Origin: Kerstersia similis
Lineage (GTDB): Bacteria; Pseudomonadota; Gammaproteobacteria; Burkholderiales; Burkholderiaceae_B
Assembly (NCBI RefSeq): GCF_965139615.1
Contig: NZ_CBCSIQ010000025.1
Span: 1 to 64,000 of the forward strand
DNA length: 64,000 nt
Direction of reading: 5' to 3'
This document shows positions 50,590 to 59,033 of the stretch, in pieces; within the stretch, counting starts at the first letter, position 1, and every line of letters begins with the position of its first letter. The notes under the pieces are model-generated. The model did no database searches, had not been told where the DNA came from, and was given only the letters and a program-made list of their open reading frames with translations. The position numbers and the translations under genes were made by a program.

Positions 50590-51564
50590 TTATAAAAAGA
50601 AGATATCCGACACCGAGCGGGTACGTTCCGTGCCAGGGTGGCCGTCTTTGCTCAAGGCCTGTTGCAGAAAGGTCAGGAAGGCCTTGGTTTTGGCTGGCAG
50701 TACGCGCGAAGGCAACAGGGCATAGAGGGGCAGTGCCTCCATTTCCCAATCCGGCAGGATGCGAACCAGATGTCTGGCGGCCAGCCGCTGTGAAAGATCC
50801 AGGTGCGGCAGCTGCAGAACCGGCAGCCGCGTGATACCCAGGCCGCGTTCGGCCAGCCGCAGCAGCATGGCAATATTGTTTACGGCGATGGGGCCGTGGA
50901 CGGTCACGCGTTCCTGCTCATCGCCGCGTGTCAGGCGCCAGGTGGCCTTTTCCGGGCTCATGTCAGGGCGCAGGCAGACATGCTGGCTCAAGTCGGAAGG
51001 ATGGCGTGGGTAGCCGTGGCGCGCCAGATAGTCTGCCGAGGCATAGAGCTGGTGCGGCATGGAGTGGATGTGGTGCAGCACCAGGTCGGAATCGGGCTGC
51101 GGGCCCATGCGCAGGATCAGGTCATAGGGATTGCTGATGCTATCGACCAGCCCGATGTTCATGTCGAACTCGAATTCCAGGCCGGGGTGCGCCTGCTGCA
51201 GCGCGGGTAGCAGATCCGGCAGCAGCAGGGTGCCCAGGCTGATAGGCATGGAAATATGCAAGCGCCCTTGTGGCTGGGATAGCTGCCCGAGTATCTGCTC
51301 GTGAGCAATGCGTGCCTCGTCGATCAGGTAGCGGCAGCGCTGGAAGTACAGGTCGCCAGCTTCGGTCAGCTCGATGCGGCGTGTGCTGCGGTTGAGCAGC
51401 TTCAGGCCCAGCGTTTTTTCCAGTTCGGTGATCCGGCGCGAGAGCGTGGAGGTAGGAATTCCCAGGGCTTCGCCGGCGCGCGAAAAGCTCTTGCGCCGTG
51501 CGACCTCGACGAACAGCGCGATGTCATTGAGCGGGATGTTCGGGAGATCGGCAGGGCGTTCCAT
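50590..51564 (-). CDS. LysR-family transcriptional regulator
   Basis: Regulator of 324 residues. The winged helix-turn-helix is near residues 10-70 (FVEVARRKSFSRAGEAL, then IPTSTLSRRITELEK), and the periplasmic-binding-like effector domain starts at about 95 with GRLHISMPISLGTLLLPDLL. It belongs to the CrgA/AaeR-like subgroup by this pattern. It lies 29 bases after proB on the same strand. Target and effector are unknown. Confidence 0.9.
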   Translation of the reverse strand: MERPADLPNIPLNDIALFVEVARRKSFSRAGEALGIPTSTLSRRITELEKTLGLKLLNRSTRRIELTEAGDLYFQRCRYLIDEARIAHEQILGQLSQPQGRLHISMPISLGTLLLPDLLPALQQAHPGLEFEFDMNIGLVDSISNPYDLILRMGPQPDSDLVLHHIHSMPHQLYASADYLARHGYPRHPSDLSQHVCLRPDMSPEKATWRLTRGDEQERVTVHGPIAVNNIAMLLRLAERGLGITRLPVLQLPHLDLSQRLAARHLVRILPDWEMEALPLYALLPSRVLPAKTKAFLTFLQQALSKDGHPGTERTRSVSDIFFL

Positions 51565-51593
51565 GGGGACCTTTGCTGGGGGCGTCGGCAGGC

Positions 51594-52730
51594 CTAATTC
51601 ACGAGCACCAGATTGTCTCTGTGGATCAGTTCCGGTGAGTTGGCTTCTTCGCCCAGGATATCAGCAATGCGCGAGGAGGGTTGGCGCAGCAGGCGCCGGG
51701 TGTCCGAGGCGTTGTAGTTGACCAGGCCACGGGCGATTTCACGGCCGGAGGCATCCACGCAGGCGACGGCATCGCCGCGTTCGAATTCGCCATGCGCCTG
51801 CACCACGCCGATGGGCAGCAGGCTTTTTCCTTCCTTGGCTACGGCGCGGGCGGCGCCGGGATCCAGTACCAGCTGTCCACGCAGGCGCAGGTGATCGGCC
51901 AGCCATTGCTTGCGCGATGACAGCGATTGGGCACTGGCATGCAGTTCCGTGCCTATGCATTCGCCTTCCGCCAGGCGGATGAGCACATCATGTTCGCGGC
52001 CCGAGGCAATGAGCGTATGGGCGCCGCTGTGGGCGGCGCGTTTGGCGGCCAGGATCTTGGTGAGCATGCCGCCGGTGCCCACATTGCTGCCTGCGCCGCC
52101 AGCCATGGCTTCCAGTTCGGGCGAGCCGGCTTCTGCGTGCGAAATAAAACGGGCTTCCGGATTCTTGCGTGGGTCGGCGGAGTACAGGCCACGCTGGTCG
52201 GTCAGGATGATCAGCGCGTCGGCATCGACCAGATGGGTAACCAGCGCGCCCAGCGTGTCGTTGTCACCCACGCGGATTTCGTCGGTCACGACGGTATCGT
52301 TTTCGTTGATGATGGGGACTACCCCCAGGCGCAGCAGCTCGAACAGCGTGGAGCGTGCGTTCAGATAGCGGGTGCGGTCTGCGAGGTCTTCGTGCGTCAG
52401 CAGGATCTGCGCGGTGCGCAGCCCGTGCCGGGCAAAGGCGGCCTCATAGGCTTGCGCCAAGCCCATCTGGCCGACGGCGGCGGCGGCCTGCAGCTCGTGC
52501 ATGATTTTGGGGCGTTGCAGCCAGCCCAGGCGCGCCAGGCCCTCGGCAATGGCGCCGCTGGACACCAGCACGACCTGCTTGCCGGCAGCATGCAGCGCGG
52601 CAATCTGGCGGGCCCAATTGCCCAGCGCGGCCAGGTCCAGGCCGCGGCCTTCATTGGTGACCAGGGACGAACCTACCTTGACCACCAGGCGGTCGGCGGA
52701 GGCGATGACGGAGACAGGAGCGGAAGCCAT
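51594..52730 (-). CDS. proB: Glutamate 5-kinase
   Basis: First enzyme of proline synthesis, 378 residues: an amino-acid kinase domain (about 1-260, opening RLVVKVGSSLVTN with VVLVSSGAIAEGL) and a C-terminal PUA domain (about 285-370, with GDAVACVDASGREIARGL). The feedback-site segment FINENDTV-like IINENDTVVTDE is present. It follows obgE, a common Burkholderiales order. Confidence 0.95.
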   Translation of the reverse strand: MASAPVSVIASADRLVVKVGSSLVTNEGRGLDLAALGNWARQIAALHAAGKQVVLVSSGAIAEGLARLGWLQRPKIMHELQAAAAVGQMGLAQAYEAAFARHGLRTAQILLTHEDLADRTRYLNARSTLFELLRLGVVPIINENDTVVTDEIRVGDNDTLGALVTHLVDADALIILTDQRGLYSADPRKNPEARFISHAEAGSPELEAMAGGAGSNVGTGGMLTKILAAKRAAHSGAHTLIASGREHDVLIRLAEGECIGTELHASAQSLSSRKQWLADHLRLRGQLVLDPGAARAVAKEGKSLLPIGVVQAHGEFERGDAVACVDASGREIARGLVNYNASDTRRLLRQPSSRIADILGEEANSPELIHRDNLVLVN

Positions 52731-52766
52731 GGAAGCAGCGGGCGCAACAGCGTAGAGAAGATGGCG

Positions 52767-52797
52767 GAAAACCCCGGCGTGCTTGCGCAGGCCGGGG
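52767..52797 (-). terminator. Possible terminator between obgE and proB
   Basis: CCCCGGC (52772-52778) pairs with GCCGGGG (52791-52797); on the minus strand the stem is followed by TTTTCC. It may partly end the ribosomal-protein/obgE transcript. Confidence 0.5.
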
Positions 52798-52815
52798 GCA
52801 GGCAGGAATTATGAC

Positions 52816-53979
52816 TTATCGCGGCTCGGCCGGGGGCTCGGCGGTGCTGTGGGTGTCGTCCGCAGGCGACGGCGCATCGGATAGCTGGCGTGCTTCGTCG
52901 AAGCGAGGGTCTGATTCGACGTAGGTGCCGTCAGCGCGAGCTTGGGCTTCGTCTGCTTCACGGCGCGCCTGATCGACGTATTCCTGCAAGGCCCACAGCA
53001 AGGGCTGGATGCCGTCACCGGTCAGAGCGGAAATGCCATAGACCGGGCCTTCCCAGCCCAGTTCGCGCACGAAGGCATCGCGCAGGGCTTCCGGATTTTC
53101 TTGCATGTCCAGCTTGTTGAGCACGAGCCAGCGCGGTTTGGCGTACAGCTCCGGGTCATAGCGGCGCAATTCCTCGACGATGGCGCGGGCATCGGCGACT
53201 GCTTGCGGCAGCGGGTCGATATCCGGATCGGGCGAAGACACATCCACCAGATGCAGCAGCACACGGGTACGCGCCAGGTGGCGCAGGAAACGGTGGCCCA
53301 GGCCAGCGCCTTCCGAGGCACCTTCGATCAGGCCGGGAATGTCGGCCACGACGAAACTGTGCGCTTCGGAGGTGCGTACGACACCGAGGTTGGGGTGCAG
53401 CGTCGTGAAGGGGTAATCCGCGATCTTCGGACGAGCGTTGGAAACGCGCGTGATGAAAGTGGATTTGCCCGCGTTCGGCAGGCCCAGCAGGCCGACATCA
53501 GCCAAGACCTTGAGTTCCAGGCGCAAGCGGCGCTGCTCGCCTTCCTTGCCGTAGGTGAACTGGCGCGGCGCGCGGTTCACGCTGGACTTGAAGTGCAGGT
53601 TGCCCAGGCCGCCCTGGCCGCCTTCGGCCAGCGTGACGCGCTTGTCGTGGTGATCCAGATCGAACAGTTGTTCGCCGGTATCGGCATCGTAGAACACCGT
53701 GCCGACAGGTACGCGCAGCACGATGTCCGGCGCGGCGGCGCCGTACTGGTCGGAACCGCGGCCGTTCTCGCCGTTCTTGGCGCGATGCAGGCGGCTGTAG
53801 CGGTAATCTATCAGCGTATTGATATTGCGGTCGGCCACAGCAAAAATGCTGCCGCCGCGTCCCCCGTCGCCGCCGTTGGGGCCGCCGAAGGGGATGAATT
53901 TTTCACGGCGGAAACTGGCCACGCCGTTGCCGCCTTTACCGGCGATGACCTCAATGGTCGCTTCATCTACGAATTTCAT
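52816..53979 (-). CDS. obgE: GTPase ObgE/CgtA
   Basis: Essential ribosome-assembly GTPase of 387 residues. The Gly-rich Obg fold covers about 1-158 (MKFVDEATIEVIAGKGGNG, GGPNGGDGGRGG). G1 is GLPNAGKSTF, G3 DIPGLIEGASEG, G4 NKLD, G5 SALTG. An acidic and Ser/Pro-rich tail after about 340 is of variable type. The start is ATG 53979, where homology begins. Confidence 0.97.
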   Translation of the reverse strand: MKFVDEATIEVIAGKGGNGVASFRREKFIPFGGPNGGDGGRGGSIFAVADRNINTLIDYRYSRLHRAKNGENGRGSDQYGAAAPDIVLRVPVGTVFYDADTGEQLFDLDHHDKRVTLAEGGQGGLGNLHFKSSVNRAPRQFTYGKEGEQRRLRLELKVLADVGLLGLPNAGKSTFITRVSNARPKIADYPFTTLHPNLGVVRTSEAHSFVVADIPGLIEGASEGAGLGHRFLRHLARTRVLLHLVDVSSPDPDIDPLPQAVADARAIVEELRRYDPELYAKPRWLVLNKLDMQENPEALRDAFVRELGWEGPVYGISALTGDGIQPLLWALQEYVDQARREADEAQARADGTYVESDPRFDEARQLSDAPSPADDTHSTAEPPAEPR

Positions 53980-54040
53980 GATTGCGGGGCCTTGGAGAGG
54001 CGATAGTGGGGGAGTGAGTATCCCGAAGGAGAAATGCAAA

Positions 54041-54072
54041 GTCCCCGCCAGCGGCTAGCGCTGCGCAGGGAC
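54041..54072 (-). other. Stem-loop between rpmA and obgE
   Basis: GTCCC-GC-AGCG pairs with CGCT-GC-GGGAC in an interrupted stem (54041-54072), followed on the minus strand by TTTGC. It may lower obgE expression relative to the ribosomal proteins. Confidence 0.4.
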
Positions 54073-54146
54073 CTGGCCCGTGGCTGGCACGGGAAGCGCC
54101 GGCGGTTCAGGCCGCCAGGCGCGGGCATCCGTCGATGCGACGAGGC

Positions 54147-54407
54147 TTATTCAGCCGCGACGATGGAAACGGTAGCCTTGTTCAGCTTGCCCTTGACGCC
54201 GAATTCGACAACGCCGTCGGTCAGTGCGAACAGGGTGTGATCCTTGCCCAGGCCCACGTTGACGCCCGGGTGGAAACGGGTGCCGCGCTGGCGCACGATG
54301 ATGGCGCCGGCGGAGATGGCTTGACCGCCATAAACCTTGACGCCAAGTCGTTTAGCTTCTGAGTCGCGGCCGTTGCGAGTTGAGCCGCCGCCCTTTTTCT
54401 GTGCCAT
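54147..54407 (-). CDS. rpmA: 50S ribosomal protein L27
   Basis: 86-residue protein beginning MAQKKGGGSTRNGRDSEAKR, whose N-terminal tail reaches the peptidyl-transferase centre, followed by QRGTRFHPGVNVGLGKDHT. Gene order rplU-rpmA-obgE is standard. Confidence 0.98.
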   Translation of the reverse strand: MAQKKGGGSTRNGRDSEAKRLGVKVYGGQAISAGAIIVRQRGTRFHPGVNVGLGKDHTLFALTDGVVEFGVKGKLNKATVSIVAAE

Positions 54408-54505
54408 GTCTGGCTCCTGATATTCAAATTCCCGTCGCAGGCGCCTGGCCGCGCCGGGAATGGGTTACTTGCAAGAAACGAACCTTACCGGAGAGCCTGG
54501 AGGGC

Positions 54506-54817
54506 TCAGGCGGAGATCGTGTCGATGCGGATCTCGGTGTAGTTCTGGCGATGGCCTTGATGCTTCTGGTAGTGCTTGCGGCGACGCAGCTTGAAGATCT
54601 TGACCTTGTCGTGACGACCGTGCGCAAGAACCGTTGCCTTGACCACTGCACCAGCGACGACCGGCGTGCCAACCTTCAGCGACTCGCCTTCGCCCACGGA
54701 CAGAACTTGATCCAGGGTGATTTCTTGCCCGATGTCTGCAGGTATCTGTTCTACCTTGAGTTTTTCGCCAGCAGCAACACGATATTGCTTGCCGCCGGTT
54801 TTTATGACCGCGTACAT
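54506..54817 (-). CDS. rplU: 50S ribosomal protein L21
   Basis: 103-residue protein beginning MYAVIKTGGKQYRVAAGEKL, with KVKIFKLRRRKHYQKHQGHR near the end. ATG 54817 is the family start; a longer frame upstream overlaps the promoter. First gene of rplU-rpmA-obgE. Confidence 0.97.
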   Translation of the reverse strand: MYAVIKTGGKQYRVAAGEKLKVEQIPADIGQEITLDQVLSVGEGESLKVGTPVVAGAVVKATVLAHGRHDKVKIFKLRRRKHYQKHQGHRQNYTEIRIDTISA

Positions 54818-54862
54818 GGGATGAACCTCGTAAAAATGGAACGACAGAATGTCGAACTCCCG

Positions 54863-54892
54863 ATTATATCTTGCTAATTGTTTGATCGTCAA
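54863..54892 (-). promoter_or_regulatory. Strong sigma-70 promoter of rplU operon
   Basis: On the minus strand TTGACG (54887-54892) and a perfect TATAAT (54863-54868) are 18 bases apart. A small stem CGACA/TGTCG lies in the leader at 54842-54854. Confidence 0.85.
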
Positions 54893-55127
54893 AGGGAAAG
54901 TCGGGAAAGCCCAGGGGTGGCGAGTGTGGGTGCCGGTATGGAAGCGGCATCTCGCGTACTTTCCGTGGAAAGCAGCGGGGTATGGCTGTGTTCATCCCTA
55001 GCTTCGGCAAGGAAGTGTTGTCGCATCCACGCGACGGCAGGCATCCTGCCAGGCACAATGGGGCAGGGCCAGGAGGATGCCGCCTGGCGTGTCTATCGGG
55101 TGCTGCGCTCCGGGCCGGCAGGCATGG

Positions 55128-56327
55128 CTAATGCCAGACATGTTCCAGCGTCTGGGCTTCCAGCAGACGTTGGGCCCAGCGGTGCAGGCGGGTCTGGTCG
55201 GCTTGTTGCAGGCGCGCCAGGTCTGCGTCAGACAATGGGCCGAAGCGTGTTTCCAGTAGGGCACGCAACAAACCCGCCATGCCTTCGTTGCGTCCTTGTT
55301 CCAGTCCTTGCTGCATCCCTTTGCGGATGCCGATGCGTTCGACGCTGCTGATATAAGCCATGTTTCGTTCTTCCTCGAAGCTTGCCAGGGATTGCCAGAA
55401 ATCATCGTCCAGCTCGGGCGGCAGGGCCAGGATGCCGTCGATGAACAGGAACAGTTGGCGGATGCGCCGGGCCTGCCAGCCATATTGGTACAGCTGGCGC
55501 ACCAACTGCTTTTTTTCTTTCAGCAGCGTCTGCGGCGTCGAGCGCCTGGCGGCGGCGAGTTCGGCCAGGACGACGAGGGCGAACGGGTTGTCTGGCGCCA
55601 GCGCCAGCAGTGCCTGCTCTCGCCCGGCCCAGTCCTGCAAATGTACCACCGGTACCCGGTAGCTCAGACTCAGAAAATCCTGACCTTCCTGGGCGTAACC
55701 CTGCGGCGCGTAGAGATAGTGCAGGTGGGACGTTTGCCGCGGGCTACGGGTGACGATGGCAAATTGCAGGATGAGGCTATCGGGGAATGTCTCTTGAAGC
55801 CGGGCGAAGTAGGTGTACATGCGCCGGGCAAAGTGGCTGGCCAGGCGTTGCTGGATTTCCAGGTGCAGCAGCATCAGCGCGGGGGGGCCGCTGTGCAGGC
55901 GGACACGCACGAGCTTGTCCAGGTAGCGGCGGTTGCGACGGCGGCCAGGCGCCAGGGCGCGCAATTCCTTGTCAAGGAAGTCCGGCGGGTAGGACCAGTC
56001 GATAGCGGCGTGCAGGCGCGGCCAGAAAAGGGCAACGCACGGAGCCAGCAGGGCTTCGAGGGCGTCTTTCCAGTGACCATCGAAATCGGTGGCTTGGATA
56101 TCCTCTGCCGACATGACGGGCATGGCTGTTTCATGGCCGTATGGTGTCGCGGGAGCCCGTAGCATCAGGTTGGGAAAAGGCAGCACCTGGTAGCGCAAGA
56201 GCGGCCGTCGTGGCGGGGTTGCCTGTGCCGGATGGTGGTCTGTCGAGTGAGCAGGCGGCAGCTCGGGCGGCGCTTGCCGGAGGGGCGAAGTGCACGAGGG
56301 GAAGAGGGGGAGCATGGCTGAGATCAT
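55128..56327 (-). CDS. DUF4351/Rpn-YhgA-like family protein with Pro-rich N-terminal extension
   Basis: About 399 residues. From about 75 (DFDGHWKDALEALLAP) to 300 it resembles the YhgA/Rpn PD-(D/E)XK nuclease-like group, with LLHLEIQQRLASHFARRMYTY containing an ExQ pattern typical of that fold. The C-terminal LLETRFGPLSDADLARLQQA matches DUF4351. The first 70 residues are rich in Pro and His, not typical of the family, yet ATG 56327 has AGGAG five bases upstream, better than later ATGs at 56123 or 56114. Some relatives promote recombination; function here is unknown. It stands alone between rplU and the siderophore receptor. Confidence 0.7.
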   Translation of the reverse strand: MISAMLPLFPSCTSPLRQAPPELPPAHSTDHHPAQATPPRRPLLRYQVLPFPNLMLRAPATPYGHETAMPVMSAEDIQATDFDGHWKDALEALLAPCVALFWPRLHAAIDWSYPPDFLDKELRALAPGRRRNRRYLDKLVRVRLHSGPPALMLLHLEIQQRLASHFARRMYTYFARLQETFPDSLILQFAIVTRSPRQTSHLHYLYAPQGYAQEGQDFLSLSYRVPVVHLQDWAGREQALLALAPDNPFALVVLAELAAARRSTPQTLLKEKKQLVRQLYQYGWQARRIRQLFLFIDGILALPPELDDDFWQSLASFEEERNMAYISSVERIGIRKGMQQGLEQGRNEGMAGLLRALLETRFGPLSDADLARLQQADQTRLHRWAQRLLEAQTLEHVWH

Positions 56328-56601
56328 GCGGTCTCCTGGCTGGACGAACAGGCATAGCCTACGCCCGGGCGCGGATGAGTGGCGTCATGGCGGGCTCAAA
56401 AGAGCACACCCTCAGACCTGCGCCTGCCCGTTGTTCCTCCTGATCCCTGGCCAGCGGCGGACGGCTTGGCCAAATTGCGCCGGCTCGCGGCGGCGGGCAG
56501 ATATCTAGGGCATGCTGGATTTCCGGCCCGGTGGGAGGCGCCGTACCCCTGGAGGGCCAAGGGTATTCAGCAGGTTCGGAGCGACAGGGCAGCCATCAAA
56601 T
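56328..56601. other. Gene-free upstream part of the receptor region
   Basis: Between the DUF4351 gene and the Fur box I see no coding signal, repeat or RNA gene. Confidence 0.5.
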
Positions 56602-56620
56602 GATAGCTATAATTGTTCTC
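56602..56620 (+). promoter_or_regulatory. Fur box and -10 element of the FepA-type receptor gene
   Basis: GATAGCTATAATTGTTCTC matches 13 of 19 positions of the Fur consensus. It contains TATAAT (56608-56613), so Fur bound with iron would cover the promoter. The receptor ATG is 66 bases further on. Confidence 0.7.
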
Positions 56621-56685
56621 GATTTTGTTTGGTGCGGGCCGTGCGGGCAGGCGCTGGATTTCCTTTTTTTGCTCACGAGATAGCT

Positions 56686-58995
56686 ATGTCTGCGGGTCGC
56701 TGCTTTTCAATCTATGGTGCCAGGGTGTTGCTTGGTGGTTTGCTGGGTGGTCTGGCGGGAAGTGCTTGGGCGCAATCGGCGGCAGTGCAAAATCCGGCCC
56801 CAGCACCGCTTCCGGCCTTGGCCGTCCGTGCGCTGGAAACGGTCGAAGTGCTGGGCACGGCAGAGGAAACGCTCAAGCAGGCGCCGGGGGTATCCATCAT
56901 CACCGCCGAGGATATCGCCGAGAACCCGCCCAGCAATGACCTGGCGGATATCATCCGCCGCCAGCCAGGTGTCAATCTGACCGGCAACTCCACCAGCGGC
57001 CAGCGCGGCAATAACCGCCAGATCGACATCCGTGGCATGGGGCCGGAAAACACGCTCATCCTGATTGATGGCAGGCCCGTCAGCAGCCGTACCTCGGTGC
57101 GCTATGGCTGGCGTGGCGAGCGCGACACGCGCGGCGACACCAACTGGGTGCCGGTCGATGCCGTCGAGCGCATTGAAGTGCTGCGCGGCCCGGCTGCGGC
57201 GCGCTATGGCAATGGGGCAGCGGGCGGTGTGGTGAACATCATCACCAAGGGCATCCCGGAAACCCTGCAAGGTTCGCTGACGCTGTACGCCAACCAGCCG
57301 GAAGCCTCCAAGGACGGCGATACGCGCCGGGCCAGCTTCGGCCTGGCCGGGCCGATTTCCGAGACCCTGGGCTTTCGCCTGAACGGCAACATCGCCAAGA
57401 CCGATTCCGATGCCTGGGATATCAACCGTGGCCACGCATCCACGCGTACCGGTTTCCATGAAAATACCTTCCCGGCCGGGCGCGAAGGCGTGCGCAACCG
57501 CGACGCTGCCGGTCGCCTGACCTGGAAACCTGTGCAGGGCCACACCATCGAGTTCGATGCGGCCTTCAGCCGCCAGGGCAATATCTATACCGGCGACACG
57601 CAGAACACCAACAATTACATGCATGGCAACCCGACCCTGGAAGACCTGACCAAGCTGGTCGAGGAAAACCTGGGGGCGGAAACCAATATCCTGTACCGCG
57701 AGACCTATGCGCTGACGCATCGGGGCGACTACGATTTCGGCACCTCGCACGTGTACGCGCAGTATGAAAAAACGCGCAACAAGCGCCTGAAGGAAGGCCT
57801 GGCCGGTGGTACCGAAGGCCTGTTCTCTACGGGTGAATTCGGCCAGGCCGTGTTGCGCGCCTATACCCTGCATGGCGAAACCAGCCTGCCGGGGCATGTG
57901 CTCGGCCGCCAGCAGGTGCTGACACTGGGGATGGAGTGGGTACGTAACGAACTCGATGACGCCAACTCCATGACGCAGGGCTTCATGGGCGGCGCCCAGG
58001 TGCCCGGCGCGGTGTCCATGGGGCGCGCCAGCAAGACGGCAGCCAATACGTTCTCTGTGTTTGCCGAGGACAATATCGAACTGACGGTGGACACCATCCT
58101 GACGCCGGGTGTGCGCTACGACCACCACAGCGTGACGGGCAGCAACTGGAGCCCGTCGCTGAACCTGTCGCACTTGATCAACGATCGCTTCACCATCAAG
58201 GCTGGTATCGCACGCGCCTACAAGACGCCGAACCTGTACCAGACCAATGACAATTACCTGCTCTACAGCAACGGTAATGGGTGCTGGGGCGCCGGCGGCC
58301 CCTGCTATCTGCAGGGCAATCCCGACCTGAAGGCGGAAACCAGCATCAACAAGGAATTGGGCGTGGAGTACCAGGGCGATGCCCTGCAGGCCGGGCTGAC
58401 CTACTTCCGCAATGATTACCGTGACAAGATCGAAGCCGGCATGGTGCCGGCGGGTGGCACGCAGGGAACGTCGGCGAACATCTTCCGCTGGGAAAACGTG
58501 CCCAAGGCGGTGGTCGAGGGCCTGGAAGGCAATCTGGGCTATACCTTCACGCCTGCCTTGTCGATGAGCAACAATTTCACCGTCATGCTGACGAGCAAGA
58601 ACAAAACCACGGGCGAGGTGCTGTCCGTCATTCCGAAGTACACGCTGAACTCACGCCTGGACTGGCGTGTGAATGACAGCCTGGGGCTCAATGCCACCCT
58701 GACCTGGTACGGCAAGCAAAAGCCCAAGAAGTACGATTACCACGGCAAGCCGCTGACGGGCGAAGCCACGGAGTCGCTGTCGCCCTACGCGCTGTTCGGT
58801 CTGGGTGCGAACTACCGCGTGTCGCGTAACCTGTCGCTGACGGCAGGTGTCAGCAATCTGTTCGACAAACGCCTCTACCGGCGCGGCAATGCCGTCACGG
58901 TGAACTCCCCGGTAGGCAACCTGACCGGCGCCGGTGCGGCGACCTACAACGAACCCGGGCGGGCGTACTACCTGTCGGTGACGTCTTCGTTCTGA
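56686..58995 (+). CDS. bfeA: FepA/BfeA-type TonB-dependent enterobactin receptor
   Basis: Outer-membrane ferric-catecholate siderophore receptor of 769 residues. A signal peptide ends near SAWAQS. The plug carries GVSIITAEDIAENPPSNDL and DIRGMGPENTLILIDGRPV, then VLRGPAAARYGNGAAGGVV. The barrel has ARAYKTPNLYQT and NPDLKAETSINKE motifs and ends in Phe. These are the features of the FepA/PfeA/BfeA group. ATG 56686 is the start because the preceding frame has no signal peptide. It lacks an STN domain, so it is probably controlled by Fur and possibly an unseen activator. Convergent with the ABC operon. Confidence 0.88.
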   Translation: MSAGRCFSIYGARVLLGGLLGGLAGSAWAQSAAVQNPAPAPLPALAVRALETVEVLGTAEETLKQAPGVSIITAEDIAENPPSNDLADIIRRQPGVNLTGNSTSGQRGNNRQIDIRGMGPENTLILIDGRPVSSRTSVRYGWRGERDTRGDTNWVPVDAVERIEVLRGPAAARYGNGAAGGVVNIITKGIPETLQGSLTLYANQPEASKDGDTRRASFGLAGPISETLGFRLNGNIAKTDSDAWDINRGHASTRTGFHENTFPAGREGVRNRDAAGRLTWKPVQGHTIEFDAAFSRQGNIYTGDTQNTNNYMHGNPTLEDLTKLVEENLGAETNILYRETYALTHRGDYDFGTSHVYAQYEKTRNKRLKEGLAGGTEGLFSTGEFGQAVLRAYTLHGETSLPGHVLGRQQVLTLGMEWVRNELDDANSMTQGFMGGAQVPGAVSMGRASKTAANTFSVFAEDNIELTVDTILTPGVRYDHHSVTGSNWSPSLNLSHLINDRFTIKAGIARAYKTPNLYQTNDNYLLYSNGNGCWGAGGPCYLQGNPDLKAETSINKELGVEYQGDALQAGLTYFRNDYRDKIEAGMVPAGGTQGTSANIFRWENVPKAVVEGLEGNLGYTFTPALSMSNNFTVMLTSKNKTTGEVLSVIPKYTLNSRLDWRVNDSLGLNATLTWYGKQKPKKYDYHGKPLTGEATESLSPYALFGLGANYRVSRNLSLTAGVSNLFDKRLYRRGNAVTVNSPVGNLTGAGAATYNEPGRAYYLSVTSSF

Positions 58996-59033
58996 TACCT
59001 TGAATCCGTACCGCACCCGCCCGGGCGTTTGCA

